Shown here one piece after another: positions 1 to 8,363 of a stretch of DNA of 18,734 nucleotides. The position numbers were made by a program, and so were the translations under genes. The stretch is from contig JADQBO010000079.1 of NCBI GenBank assembly GCA_016278585.1, forward strand, positions 1 through 18,734. Direction: 5' to 3'. The notes beneath the pieces were generated by a model. It saw nothing but the letters and a program-made list of their open reading frames with translations. It made no database searches and was not told the DNA's origin. The DNA comes from Desulfosporosinus sp. (lineage in GTDB: Bacteria > Bacillota > Desulfitobacteriia > Desulfitobacteriales > Desulfitobacteriaceae). Within the stretch, counting starts at the first letter, position 1. Each line of letters starts with the position of its first letter.

Positions 1-1
1 A

Positions 2-259
2 GGGCAAATGGACGGTTGGGCTATGTTCTGGACTAATTTAAAAGCCCTGGTAGCATCGTTGCTTATGGCGGTAGTTATCTGGGGATGGAGTGAATGGCTG
101 ATTCCGTTGATCGGAGTCAGTAAGTTGGCTTCACTAATCGTTCTAATTACAGGTACGATTCTTGGCGCTTTGGTTTTCGCTGGAGGGGCAAAACTCTTAA
201 AGATGAAAGAGTTTGAGCAAGCGATGGGTTTGGTGAGAAGAAAGATGGGAAAACGCTAG
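2..259 (+). CDS. C-terminal fragment of a probable MurJ-type lipid II flippase (5' truncated)
   Basis: The reading frame is open from the window edge through position 259, so this is the 3' end of a longer gene; the first ATG at position 8 is probably internal. The visible 83 residues contain two hydrophobic membrane segments (about residues 11-31 and 38-60). They end in a short basic cytoplasmic tail with the pattern KMKEFEQAMGLVRRK. That layout, two final helices and a tail of the kind ELxxLLxxLRRK, is typical of MurJ/MviN-family and related MOP-superfamily flippases, which move lipid-linked cell-wall precursors across the membrane. The gene ends 41 bp before an LTA-synthase-family gene on the same strand, which fits a cell-envelope context. 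With only the tail visible, another polytopic flippase or polysaccharide transporter cannot be excluded. Confidence 0.5.
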   Translation, partial: GQMDGWAMFWTNLKALVASLLMAVVIWGWSEWLIPLIGVSKLASLIVLITGTILGALVFAGGAKLLKMKEFEQAMGLVRRKMGKR

Positions 260-300
260 GACTTGAAGTGTCGGTATCTCAAACTATAGTGAAGGAATGA

Positions 301-2193
301 GTGTATTTGTATCCAGTAGAACAAACGGCTGCCAGAATTAAAGAGGGTTACCCGGTATTTTCAGTTCAATTATTGCAAGAGAGTTTGCGTCACTTTCTAC
401 TTCGCGAGAAGCTGTTTCACTATACTTGGTTCGCCTTGCTGCTTAAATCAATCGTTTTTTTAGGCTTGGTAAACAATAACGGGGTACAATTTAGCTTAAT
501 GAAAGCATTTCAACTGGTTAGCAATCCGCCCTTTTTGTTGGTCTATATTTGCTTTGAAGTTGCCTTACTGAGCGTTACTTTTCTGTTGAGAGGACAACTT
601 CGATATTGGGCGTTAGTGATGTTTAATTTTATTTTATCATTTATTATTGTCGTGGATTTAATGAATTTTAGAGCCTTTGGAAGTTTCTTTTCTGTTTTTG
701 CCTTATCCCAGTCGTCGAATTTGGACAATCTCTGGGCGAGTATCATTTCTATGTTGCGGCCGATTGATCTATTGTTTGTGATTGATGTAATCTTGCTCGT
801 GCTGGTTGGGTATAAAGTAGCACCTAGGTTTAAATCCGTGGTACGCAACTTTACGATCTTTTATATTTTGATCCTTTCTTCTTCAGGCTATATTCTTATT
901 AATCATCTTATGGTCGACGTCTTAGGTAAAAATAGTGGATATTTCTTGTTTAAACGTTCTTGGTCACCGAATCAGACGATGTCAAACCTCTCGCCCCTCG
1001 GTTATCATCTCTTTGATGGTTATAATTACTTGGAAGATAGTAAATCCCTTGTCTTAACTGGGGAAGATAAACAGCAAGTCGAGGCATGGTTTTTAGATAA
1101 GGCAGAGAACTTACCACTAAACAGCTATTTCAGCATGTTTGAGGGAAAAAATCTTCTAGTTTTGCAAGTGGAATCTCTTGAAACCTTCGTGATCGGAAAA
1201 CGTATTAATGGCCAAGAGATTACCCCTAATTTGAATAAACTGTTGAATAATAGTTTATATTTTTCCAATTTCTACGAGCAAGTGTGGAATGGGACAAGTT
1301 CGGATGCTGACTTAATGACAAACACTTCGGTTTATCCAGTGAGACAGGGATCTACTTTCTTCCGGTTCCCTAATAATACCTATAATTCACTGCCCAAGAT
1401 TTTGGAAAGTCATGGTTACGAAACGCTGGCGATCCATCCCGACAAGGGAGGGTATTGGAACTGGCGTCAAGCTCTCACGGCGATCGGATTTCAAAGGACC
1501 ATTGATGAAAGCTATTTCCAAATGGATGAACGAATTGGCTTGGGGATTAGTGACGGCAGCTATCTTAGACAGGTAGGGCCGCTGATCAAGGAGCAAAAAC
1601 AACCTTTTTATACGTTTCTTGTTACCCTTACTAGTCATTCCCCGTTTGATTTGCCAGCTCAATATTGTGGTTTGAATTTAGACCCTGGCTTAAATGAATC
1701 GAAGTTGGGTGGATATTTTCAGAGTATCCATTATACGGATCAGCAAATTGGAGCGTTTATCGACAAATTGGAAAAGGACGGCTTATTGAACAATACAATT
1801 ATTGCTCTGGCTGGCGATCATACTGGAGTACACAAGTTTTATGATGACGAGATCAAACAAATGAAGAACCCAGAAAATTGGTGGCTTGAAGGGCATAACC
1901 AAATACCCCTGATTATTTATTCTAAGGGAATGTCTGGCAAAGAAATTAGGACAATCGGAGGACAGATTGATCTATTGCCAACCTTAGCTTATCTCATGGG
2001 GGTAGATTCTCAAGAGTATGAAGGCACAGCAATGGGTCGAAATCTTCTGAATACTAAGAGGGATTTTGCAGTTTTGTCAAATGGACAACTAGTAGGGGTT
2101 TATTCCTCTGATAAAGAGAGGGAAGATGCTTTGCTCGGGGTAGGAATTGCCGATAAAATTATTCGGAGTAATTACTTTGAATTTCTCAGATAG
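301..2193 (+). CDS. LTA synthase family protein (membrane-anchored sulfatase-fold phosphoglycerol transferase)
   Basis: The 630-residue protein has about five N-terminal membrane helices (roughly residues 42-62, 77-97, 103-123, 155-170, 183-203) and an extracytoplasmic sulfatase-like domain from about residue 283. Members transfer glycerol phosphate from phosphatidylglycerol to lipid-linked polymers. Metal and active-site landmarks are visible: E291 in LQVESLE, the nucleophile region GTSSDAD (331-337), H446 in LTSHSPF, D506-H507 in AGDHTG and H532 in EGHNQIP. In Staphylococcus LtaS the nucleophile is Thr in a GxTSD motif; here the aligned position reads Ser333, with Thr332 next to it. The start is GTG at 301, preceded by GAAGGAA at 291-297. 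A strong terminator follows. LTA synthase is the best family call; the true acceptor is not deducible. Confidence 0.85.
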   Translation: MYLYPVEQTAARIKEGYPVFSVQLLQESLRHFLLREKLFHYTWFALLLKSIVFLGLVNNNGVQFSLMKAFQLVSNPPFLLVYICFEVALLSVTFLLRGQLRYWALVMFNFILSFIIVVDLMNFRAFGSFFSVFALSQSSNLDNLWASIISMLRPIDLLFVIDVILLVLVGYKVAPRFKSVVRNFTIFYILILSSSGYILINHLMVDVLGKNSGYFLFKRSWSPNQTMSNLSPLGYHLFDGYNYLEDSKSLVLTGEDKQQVEAWFLDKAENLPLNSYFSMFEGKNLLVLQVESLETFVIGKRINGQEITPNLNKLLNNSLYFSNFYEQVWNGTSSDADLMTNTSVYPVRQGSTFFRFPNNTYNSLPKILESHGYETLAIHPDKGGYWNWRQALTAIGFQRTIDESYFQMDERIGLGISDGSYLRQVGPLIKEQKQPFYTFLVTLTSHSPFDLPAQYCGLNLDPGLNESKLGGYFQSIHYTDQQIGAFIDKLEKDGLLNNTIIALAGDHTGVHKFYDDEIKQMKNPENWWLEGHNQIPLIIYSKGMSGKEIRTIGGQIDLLPTLAYLMGVDSQEYEGTAMGRNLLNTKRDFAVLSNGQLVGVYSSDKEREDALLGVGIADKIIRSNYFEFLR

Positions 2194-2320
2194 TAGCAAG
2201 CAATTTGGACATTCTTGAGATTTTCCAAATTGATATACTACAGAATCGCCCAAATAATGTTCCTCGTTAAGGGAGTACCACATAACGGAAGGTATGTATG
2301 AAGTAGTCTAACCATCAGAA

Positions 2321-2367
2321 AGCGTCCTCATTTCACGATCAAAGTGGAGTGAGGGCGCTTGTGTTTT
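2321..2367 (+). terminator. Rho-independent terminator after the LTA-synthase-family gene
   Basis: A 16-bp stem (2321-2336 pairs with 2344-2359, with three G-U pairs) encloses a 7-nt loop and is followed by a T-rich stretch, TGTGTTTT. It lies about 130 bp after the stop codon and separates the envelope genes from the peptide-export locus. Confidence 0.8.
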
Positions 2368-2740
2368 GGATGAGATAAAAGCAAAAGCGGGGATGTGAAA
2401 ACCAACGTAAACAAGTTTTAACATAGCCCATTTTATGCCTTTATTAGTCATGGTTTTATGCCTAAGGGTTTTTGTCCATCCTATGAAGTTCGTCTGAGGC
2501 TCGAAAAACAAATAAGATTGTCGCCAGGCAGGAATTTACATTTTATAAAAGAAATGGTTTGTGTAAGTTGATTGATTTGCGTCTAATTCAATACTGCGTA
2601 GGAATCTCTGATTGTAGGATTATCAGTATCAATTCTTTGAAGAGTATTTTGTTCTGGCGTTATAGTAGTAGTTTCGAGTGCCCGTTTCAGTGGGTAATTA
2701 CGGTTAGGTGGGGTCCCGACAAGGAAAGGAAGTGACGCTG
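2368..2740 (+). other. Gene-free stretch upstream of the Crp-like regulator
   Basis: No credible coding frame was found on either strand: the short open frames here show no family-like sequence and lack ribosome binding sites. It must hold the promoter of the regulator, but I could not identify a convincing -35/-10 pair or a clean Crp/Fnr dyad. A purine-rich ribosome binding site (AAGGAAAGGAAG, 2721-2732) lies at its end, upstream of the ATG at 2741. Confidence 0.4.
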
Positions 2741-3432
2741 ATGCCGGGTTTTTAGAGGGAGTCGGCGGTTTCATTGAGCTGAGTGAATCAAATATTCAAG
2801 AAATACAGAAGAATTCTATCCGAAAACGATATGAGCGAGGCGCTATACTCTTTGCTGAGGAAGATGAGGCAGATGGCCTCTATATCATAATGCAGGGATA
2901 TGTCAAGGTCTACCAGACTAGTGTAAGTGGGAAAGAAAAGACCCTGGCTATCGTAACAGCAGGAGATGTCATTGGTGAAATGGCAGTGTTTGGACAGCGT
3001 TTGCGTTCTGCCTCAGTGAAAGCAATAGAAGCGACGGAAGTAGTATATATCCCCCAACAACGCTTCGAAGGATTGTTGAAAAAGATGCCAGCCCTTAGCC
3101 TGAAAATATCAGAAATTGTTGCGGAGAGATTGCGGAGGACTAATCGGCAGATTGCACAGTTGGTTAATTCAAATTCTCGCACCAAGGTTTTATATCAACT
3201 GGTAAACCTGGCTGAAATCAGTGGAAAAGAGGACAGTAGGGGAATCCTCATCCCATTTCGTCTTACCCATAGTGAGATTGCCTCCTTGGCTGGTGTCGCC
3301 CGTGAGACAGTATCAAAAATATTACATGAGTTGGAGGCCCAAGGTATTATTGCTTTTGACAACAGAAAGATGATTATCTCGAACCTTGACAAATTAAGTC
3401 GTGGGAATTTTTCCACTAGTCTAGAACTATAG
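2741..3432 (+). CDS. Crp/Fnr-family transcriptional regulator, with a -1 frameshift near the start
   Basis: The main frame to 3432 encodes a cyclic-nucleotide-binding beta-roll followed by a C-terminal winged helix; the recognition-helix region is LTHSEIASLAGVARETVSK. The cassette GEMAVF...RSASV keeps the Arg that contacts the cNMP phosphate in Crp. The first in-frame ATG (2890) would remove about 50 residues of the beta-roll, and no ATG, GTG or TTG exists upstream in that frame. A well-placed ATG at 2741, with AGGA about 10 nt before it, opens the neighbouring frame and reads Met-Pro-Gly-Phe-stop. A -1 shift at GGGTTTT (2746-2752) joins it to the main frame and gives a normal 230-residue protein. 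This could be a one-base deletion in the T tract, a sequencing error or programmed slippage. The position immediately before the exporter suggests it regulates the locus. Confidence 0.75.
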
Positions 3433-3494
3433 TTCTTTTATCCACATAGGCTTTTATATCGGATGGATCTGGCCTAGCCCTACCCAGCCCCAGT

Positions 3495-3505
3495 TAGGAG
3501 GTGAT
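3495..3505 (+). promoter_or_regulatory. Near-perfect ribosome binding site of the exporter gene
   Basis: TAGGAGGTGAT at 3495-3505 is complementary to almost the whole anti-Shine-Dalgarno end of 16S rRNA and lies about 9 nt before the ATG at 3515. This fixes the exporter start and predicts strong translation. Confidence 0.75.
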
Positions 3506-3514
3506 CCCACGGCA

Positions 3515-6500
3515 ATGACTGGTGATGAAATCAAGGAATTATTAAAAAGAACCTCTTTTCTTAATGTATGTTCGGAGGAGGAACTGGTTAGCCTTGCTTC
3601 TGGTTTCCAGGAAGAAAAGTATAGATTAGGGAATACCGTCTGTAAAGCCGGAGAGACGGGGGAGTCTTTTTATGTCATTAGTTCTGGAAAGGCTCGGGTT
3701 TTGGGAACGGATCTTGAAGGCAAGGAAACTACCTTAGCAATTCTTTCTAAGGGTGACCACTTCGGTGAACAGGCCCTATTGAGCGGAGAAGCTGGCGAGT
3801 TTACCATCAGGGCAAGTGGAGAGCTAACGGTATTGAAACTTCCTCCCGAAATTTTCCAGAAAATACTGGAGAAACATTCGGAACTAAAGCATTATTTCAC
3901 TGAATATGTTTCGGATATTAGTCTGCGCAATTTTATTAAACAATGCACGATTTTTTCCCCCCTAGACCCCAAGGAAATCAGAGGCTTTCTGGATTCATTT
4001 GTCCCCTGTAATTATGCTGAAGGAGACTATATTGTCAGGGAAGGTGAGGAAGGAGACGCCTTTTACCTGATTCGTTCAGGAGAAGTAGACATTATTAAGG
4101 AAAGCTTAGGTGGGAAGGTGGTAAATCGCCTGATAAAGGGACAGTTCTTCGGTGAGCTAGCCCTCCTCACAGGGGCACCCCGGGCTGCCAGCGTTAGGGC
4201 AAAGATTAAAGTGGGTGTTTACCGCTTGGGAAAGGCAGATTTTGAAAGTCTCGTTATCAGCGTACCACAGATTAGAGATGCAATACTGGGCGTGGCTGCC
4301 GGCTACAGTCAGAGCGTAAGGCAGATGTTAGGGGGGGTTGACCAGGATTCTAAGGAAGCAGCGACAGAGAGTTTTTCCTACCCCTGGGTTGAACAGGAGG
4401 TTCCTCCTAAGCCGGAAATACTTGAATTGAAGGAGGAAAACCCAACCTTCTTTCCTAGGCGTAAAAGATCTTTCCCTGTGTTACTACAGCAGAGTGAAAT
4501 GGATTGTGGTGCTGCTTGCCTGAGTATGATCACTAGCTATTACCGTGTTCATATAAACATCAATCGCCTACGGGAAATGGCCAATGTAAACCGGGAGGGG
4601 GCTACACTCCATAGCTTAGCTGAAGCAGCAGAGAATTTAGGGTATAAAGCCAAAGGCATTCGAGCAGACTACGATCTTTTATGTAGAAGTGACTTGCCGC
4701 TTGTAGCTCACTGGGAAGGGAACCACTATATCGTGGTATATAGTGCCAACACCCGGGAAATTATTGTGGCCGACCCAGCTGTTGGACTGAAGAAATTTAC
4801 TAAAGAGGAATTTCTGAAGGGTTGGAATGGTATCCTGCTACTTCTAAAACCAACTCCGAGTATCTACAATGTCGAGCCTTCTAAAACTACCCTAGCTCGT
4901 TTTCTTCCTTTTGTTTTAGCCCAAAAGAACGTTTTGGTAAAGGTCTTATTAGCTTCGCTAGTTCTGCAACTTTTTGGGCTGGCTACTCCGATCTTTACCC
5001 AGAATATCATTGATAAGGTGTTAATTCAGCAGGATTATACCCTGCTCAATATTATGCTCCTCGGGATGGTTATGGTTGCTGTTTTTCAAGTAGTCTCCTC
5101 TGCCTTGCGTCAGTATATGCTAGTCTTTGCAGCTCGGCAGATTGATATGTCGCTGATGGTCCAGTTTTACAGTCATGTGTTAGGATTGCCGATCAAATAT
5201 TTTGAGGACCGTAAGATTGGGGACATAATATCACGCTTTAATGAAAACTCAAAAATTCGTGACCTCCTTACGGGAACCAGCCTTTCCTTAATCATGGATA
5301 TTTTGACGGTAATTGTCTATCTAATGCTAATGTTTTATTACAATTGGAAGTTGTCTCTGGTAGCCCTCCTGTTTATACCCCTGTTTTCTGCCCTGACCCT
5401 TATTTTTACCCCTGTTATGAAAAGGGTCAGTCGGGAGACCTTCCAGGCTAGTGCGGATACCCAGTCTTATTTAGTAGAATCCGTAAGCGGCATCAGCACG
5501 GTCAAAGCTTTAGCTGTAGAAAATCCGATACGCTGGAAGTGGGAAGAAAAACTAGATTGGATGATGAGGCTACAGCAGAAGGCGGCTATGGTGTCCACTG
5601 CCGCCGATTTTGCCAGTCGAATCTTGCAGACCATGAGTACGACGCTCATCCTCTGGTATGGAGCTAGACTGGTTATGTCCGGCGAAATTTCCGTGGGCCA
5701 GTTAATGGCTTTTAATGTTCTGTTGGGGAGCGTTATTTACCCTATTCTTCGGACAGTGGGTCTATGGGACAAGATTCAGGAAGCCCGCATTGCCCTGGAA
5801 AGATTAAACGATGTTTTAGAGTCGGAACTGGAGCAGAAGTCCTCTAAAAATAATCTGGTCATGCCACCCATCAAGGGAGGTATTGTATTTAAAAACGTTA
5901 CCTTTCGCTACAGCAAAGAAGGTCGAAACATTCTGCAAAACCTCAACTTGGAGATTGCCCCCGGACAAACGGTAGCCCTAGTGGGAAGAAGTGGGTCTGG
6001 TAAGAGCACCTTGGCTAATCTAATTATGCGTTTGCATCGTCCTACGGACGGCACTATTCTCATAGACGGTTTAGATATTAGGTACGTAACTTCCGCCTCC
6101 CTGCGTAGGCAGATTGGAATGGTACTTCAGGATAATTTCCTCTTTAGCGGGACCATCAGAGAAAATGTTGCCCTGGGAAGTAATGACGCATCTATGCAAG
6201 ACATCATTACGGCTGCCATTTTGGCCGGGGCCCATGAGTTTATCTCCGAACTCCCCATGGGTTATGAAACCGTCATAGGAGAAAGGGGTATGAGTCTTTC
6301 GGGTGGGCAGCGACAGCGAATAGCTATTGCCAGAGCACTCTATTCAAAACCTAAAATTCTTGTTCTCGATGAAGCTACTAGTGCTCTAGATACCGAATCG
6401 GAAAAGATCATCCAACAGAATTTGGAAAAGATCTTGCGAGACCGCACTACCATCATTATAGCCCACCGTTTGAGCACCGTGCGAAATGCAGATGTCATCG

Positions 6501-6604
6501 TGGTGCTGGATAAAGGGCTAATCATGGAAAAAGGTACCCACTACGAACTGATGGAGAAAAAGGGACTCTATTTCTATCTAAACAGCCAGCAGTTACAAGG
6601 TTGA
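3515..6604 (+). CDS. Peptidase-containing ABC exporter with two N-terminal cyclic-nucleotide-binding domains (C39 peptidase, TMD, NBD)
   Basis: This 1029-residue half-transporter should cut double-glycine leaders and export the mature peptide across the membrane. Order of domains: CNB1 (about 12-130), CNB2 (about 145-265), linker, C39 peptidase (about 318-450), ABC membrane domain (about 465-760) and ATPase (about 788-1025). The C39 catalytic set is intact: Q325, C331 in DCGAACL, H404 and D420. ATPase motifs are intact: Walker A GRSGSGKST (824-832), Q872, LSGGQ (928-932), Walker B ending DE (952-953) and H984. CNB2 has the canonical cassette FGELALLTGAPRAASV with R223; CNB1 (FGEQALL...GEFTI) lacks this Arg and probably does not bind a cNMP. 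Ordinary C39 exporters are about 700 residues, so the CNB pair is an added sensor. Similar architectures are known near HetC-like cyanobacterial exporters. The HlyD-type gene follows 16 bp downstream. Confidence 0.93.
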   Translation: MTGDEIKELLKRTSFLNVCSEEELVSLASGFQEEKYRLGNTVCKAGETGESFYVISSGKARVLGTDLEGKETTLAILSKGDHFGEQALLSGEAGEFTIRASGELTVLKLPPEIFQKILEKHSELKHYFTEYVSDISLRNFIKQCTIFSPLDPKEIRGFLDSFVPCNYAEGDYIVREGEEGDAFYLIRSGEVDIIKESLGGKVVNRLIKGQFFGELALLTGAPRAASVRAKIKVGVYRLGKADFESLVISVPQIRDAILGVAAGYSQSVRQMLGGVDQDSKEAATESFSYPWVEQEVPPKPEILELKEENPTFFPRRKRSFPVLLQQSEMDCGAACLSMITSYYRVHININRLREMANVNREGATLHSLAEAAENLGYKAKGIRADYDLLCRSDLPLVAHWEGNHYIVVYSANTREIIVADPAVGLKKFTKEEFLKGWNGILLLLKPTPSIYNVEPSKTTLARFLPFVLAQKNVLVKVLLASLVLQLFGLATPIFTQNIIDKVLIQQDYTLLNIMLLGMVMVAVFQVVSSALRQYMLVFAARQIDMSLMVQFYSHVLGLPIKYFEDRKIGDIISRFNENSKIRDLLTGTSLSLIMDILTVIVYLMLMFYYNWKLSLVALLFIPLFSALTLIFTPVMKRVSRETFQASADTQSYLVESVSGISTVKALAVENPIRWKWEEKLDWMMRLQQKAAMVSTAADFASRILQTMSTTLILWYGARLVMSGEISVGQLMAFNVLLGSVIYPILRTVGLWDKIQEARIALERLNDVLESELEQKSSKNNLVMPPIKGGIVFKNVTFRYSKEGRNILQNLNLEIAPGQTVALVGRSGSGKSTLANLIMRLHRPTDGTILIDGLDIRYVTSASLRRQIGMVLQDNFLFSGTIRENVALGSNDASMQDIITAAILAGAHEFISELPMGYETVIGERGMSLSGGQRQRIAIARALYSKPKILVLDEATSALDTESEKIIQQNLEKILRDRTTIIIAHRLSTVRNADVIVVLDKGLIMEKGTHYELMEKKGLYFYLNSQQLQG

Positions 6605-6620
6605 GAGGGAGGATGAAGGT

Positions 6621-7307
6621 ATGAAAAAAGAACTGTCTTTTACCTATAATCTTCTTTTTCTAATCCTAGCCACTACGCTTGCAGGTGTATTATGGGCCTA
6701 TTTCCTACCGGTTGAACTGTCCATACTGGCGAGGGGACAAATAAGCTTTTTGGGAGAGCCTCGAGCCCTCAGCGCTGCTAATGATGGAATTGTGGAAAAA
6801 GTGCTGGTCAAAATGGCCTCGGAAGTGAGTAATGAGCAGGTAGTCCTTACATACTACCAAAGCAAAGATGGTTTGCTCGAGGCAAATGATGAGGACGTTA
6901 AGTTGCGGTCGCTGCGAAATACTATCGACGGAGTACTGATGTGGCAGCGGGATTTAATGAGTGGTGATAGAGTCAGAGAGGGGGAGCGCCTGGCTGTGGT
7001 ATACCCTGCCACTCCCCTAGGACTTGAAATCCATCTTCAGGACCGAGACCTGGGCCGAGTTCAACAGGGCATGACGGTGAGAATTTCCCTCGATGCCTAT
7101 CCATATCAAAACTATGGAGTCGTCTATGGAAAGGTACAGGATTTCTCGCTTCAAATCAGCCCGGAACCGGGTAGAGAGATGGAATTAGTCGTTCTTGTAT
7201 CCATTGAAAAGACTCCCCAAGAGGCCATTAGACTAAGACCGGGTCTAGCTGCTAATGTAGAAATTATTACTGGTAAAACCAATCTTTTAAAGAAACTATT
7301 ATTTTAA
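6621..7307 (+). CDS. Short HlyD-type membrane fusion (adaptor) protein of the exporter
   Basis: This 228-residue protein has one N-terminal membrane anchor (about residues 10-30) and a lipoyl-type half-motif (ALSAANDGIVEKVLVK, about 48-63). A short bridge leads to the second half (IDGVLMWQRDL...G..VREGERLAVV), and a beta-barrel region ends with RPGLAANVEI. It should sit outside the membrane on top of the C39 ABC exporter. Canonical HlyD proteins are about 400 residues with a long alpha-helical hairpin between the lipoyl halves, used to reach TolC. Here the hairpin is essentially absent, which fits a single-membrane organism with no outer-membrane channel. The ribosome binding site GAGGGAGG lies upstream, and the spacing to its neighbours (16 bp on either side) indicates a shared transcript. 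Confidence 0.82.
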   Translation: MKKELSFTYNLLFLILATTLAGVLWAYFLPVELSILARGQISFLGEPRALSAANDGIVEKVLVKMASEVSNEQVVLTYYQSKDGLLEANDEDVKLRSLRNTIDGVLMWQRDLMSGDRVREGERLAVVYPATPLGLEIHLQDRDLGRVQQGMTVRISLDAYPYQNYGVVYGKVQDFSLQISPEPGREMELVVLVSIEKTPQEAIRLRPGLAANVEIITGKTNLLKKLLF

Positions 7308-7323
7308 TATGGGGGGTAATTGT

Positions 7324-8043
7324 ATGAAAGTCCTAACCATTGGCGATAAAGAGGTCTCTCTAGAGGAACTGCTGATATTCGTAAAAAATAACGGTAAAGA
7401 CACAGTTGTAAAACCTTTAATCCAGCAGATCATTATCGAGAGATATGCGGCTGGAAATAATATCACAGTGGACGTTGAAGAGTTGCAAGAGAGATTTGAC
7501 GTCTTGCGTATGAAACGGGGGCTTTATACAGCTGCAGAAACAGAGTGCTGGATGGCAGCGAACTCTTTTTCCCTTGAGGATTTGGAAAGAGAGGCTGAGA
7601 TAAGTCTCCTCAAGGAAAAAATATTGGCCTCTTTTTCTCGGACGGATGTGGAAAAGTTTTTCGTGGAAAACAAAGCCAATATGGATGGAGCAGATTTGTC
7701 CGTTATCACGGTAAAGGAGCAGGAAGTGGGTAAGGAACTGTTGGCCCTTCTCAGGGAAGGCGAAGGGGATTTTATGACTTTGGCCAGGGAATATTCCATG
7801 GATTCACTGGCCAAAGCCGGTGGTTATCTGGGAGTAGTTCACAGGCCTTCTTTACAGAATGATTTGGCAGCAACGGTTTTTGGAGCCAAACCGGGAGATG
7901 TGGTCGGCCCTTTCGAAGTTGACGGGGGATACAACCTTATCCAGGTCAATGCCTTGATCCCAGTGGTTCTGGATGGACAGATAGAAACAAACATTCGCAC
8001 CCTTTATTCCAGGAATTATTGGCACAGCAAGAAAAATCTCTGA
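7324..8043 (+). CDS. SurA/parvulin-like peptidyl-prolyl isomerase of the peptide-export locus
   Basis: The 239-residue protein has an N-terminal SurA-N-like helical region (about 1-105) and a PpiC/parvulin-like domain (about 115-220). The parvulin part shows the typical FMTLAREYSMDSLAKAGGYLG and GDVVGPFEVDGGYNLIQV pattern. No signal peptide or lipobox is visible, so it probably acts in the cytoplasm, unlike PrsA. I chose ATG 7324 because GGGGGT (7311-7316) sits 7 nt upstream; the ATG at 7309 would place that ribosome binding site inside the gene and has none of its own. Its N-terminal region resembles the C-terminal part of the CxxCxxCC fusion downstream. Comparable isomerase genes accompany CNB-C39 exporters in cyanobacteria. 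A role in holding precursor peptides for the exporter is inference. Confidence 0.8.
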   Translation: MKVLTIGDKEVSLEELLIFVKNNGKDTVVKPLIQQIIIERYAAGNNITVDVEELQERFDVLRMKRGLYTAAETECWMAANSFSLEDLEREAEISLLKEKILASFSRTDVEKFFVENKANMDGADLSVITVKEQEVGKELLALLREGEGDFMTLAREYSMDSLAKAGGYLGVVHRPSLQNDLAATVFGAKPGDVVGPFEVDGGYNLIQVNALIPVVLDGQIETNIRTLYSRNYWHSKKNL

Positions 8044-8085
8044 ATGTAAAATGGGAAGTGTAAAAAAGTTCTCTCGTTGTGACGG

Positions 8086-8120
8086 CTGTTACAGAAAATC
8101 TAGTTTTAGAGTGTGATAAT
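8086..8120 (+). promoter_or_regulatory. Conserved upstream element and possible extended -10 before the first precursor gene
   Basis: CTGTTACAG (8086-8094, inverted half-sites CTGT/ACAG) lies about 52 nt before the first peptide start and recurs at 8447-8455 about 58 nt before the second. Further down, TGTGATAAT (8112-8120) resembles an extended -10. No matching -35 was found, so promoter activity is only possible. Confidence 0.35.
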
Positions 8121-8146
8121 GGAGTAGAAGAAAAGGAGTGTTGCAG

Positions 8147-8344
8147 GTGACCAGAATTAAAATTACCGACCTACCCCAAGATATACAAATCAGCCCAGCG
8201 GAAATGAAAAAGGTTTTTGGTGGAATTATTATTATTGAAGGTAAAGTCAGTCCAATTAACACAGGCTTAGATTCCCGCCTAATTAAGCTGGATAACACAT
8301 TGAGTATGCCGGTAAATGACATTTCAATAAATCAGACGTTATAA
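8147..8344 (+). CDS. Double-glycine-leader precursor peptide 1 (65 aa)
   Basis: I place the start at GTG 8147, because AAAAGGAG (8131-8138) lies 8 nt upstream and the homologous second copy starts at the same codon with ATG. The leader is 26 residues and ends in ISPAEMKKVFGG, which fits the C39 exporter leader rule LSxxELxxIxGG position by position. The predicted product is 39 residues, begins with four Ile, has no Cys, and contains VSPINTGLDSR shared with peptide 2. It lies directly downstream of the exporter, adaptor and isomerase genes, so it is very likely their cargo. The product may be a bacteriocin, signal or modified peptide; nothing in the sequence distinguishes these. A single missing A relative to copy 2 (GGTG against GGATG) accounts for the GTG start. 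Confidence 0.8.
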   Translation: MTRIKITDLPQDIQISPAEMKKVFGGIIIIEGKVSPINTGLDSRLIKLDNTLSMPVNDISINQTL

Positions 8345-8363
8345 ATTAGGATATTGCATTCTC

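Noticed and set aside
2680..2730. Possible T-box-like 3' end (GGTGGGGTCCCG)
   Set aside because: Lacks the conserved T-box AGGGTGGNACCGCG sequence and any specifier stem, and the downstream gene is a regulator rather than an aminoacyl-tRNA or amino-acid gene.
2583..2774. Minus-strand open frame of 63 codons
   Set aside because: Low-complexity translation with no ribosome binding site, overlapping the start region of the Crp-like gene on the other strand.
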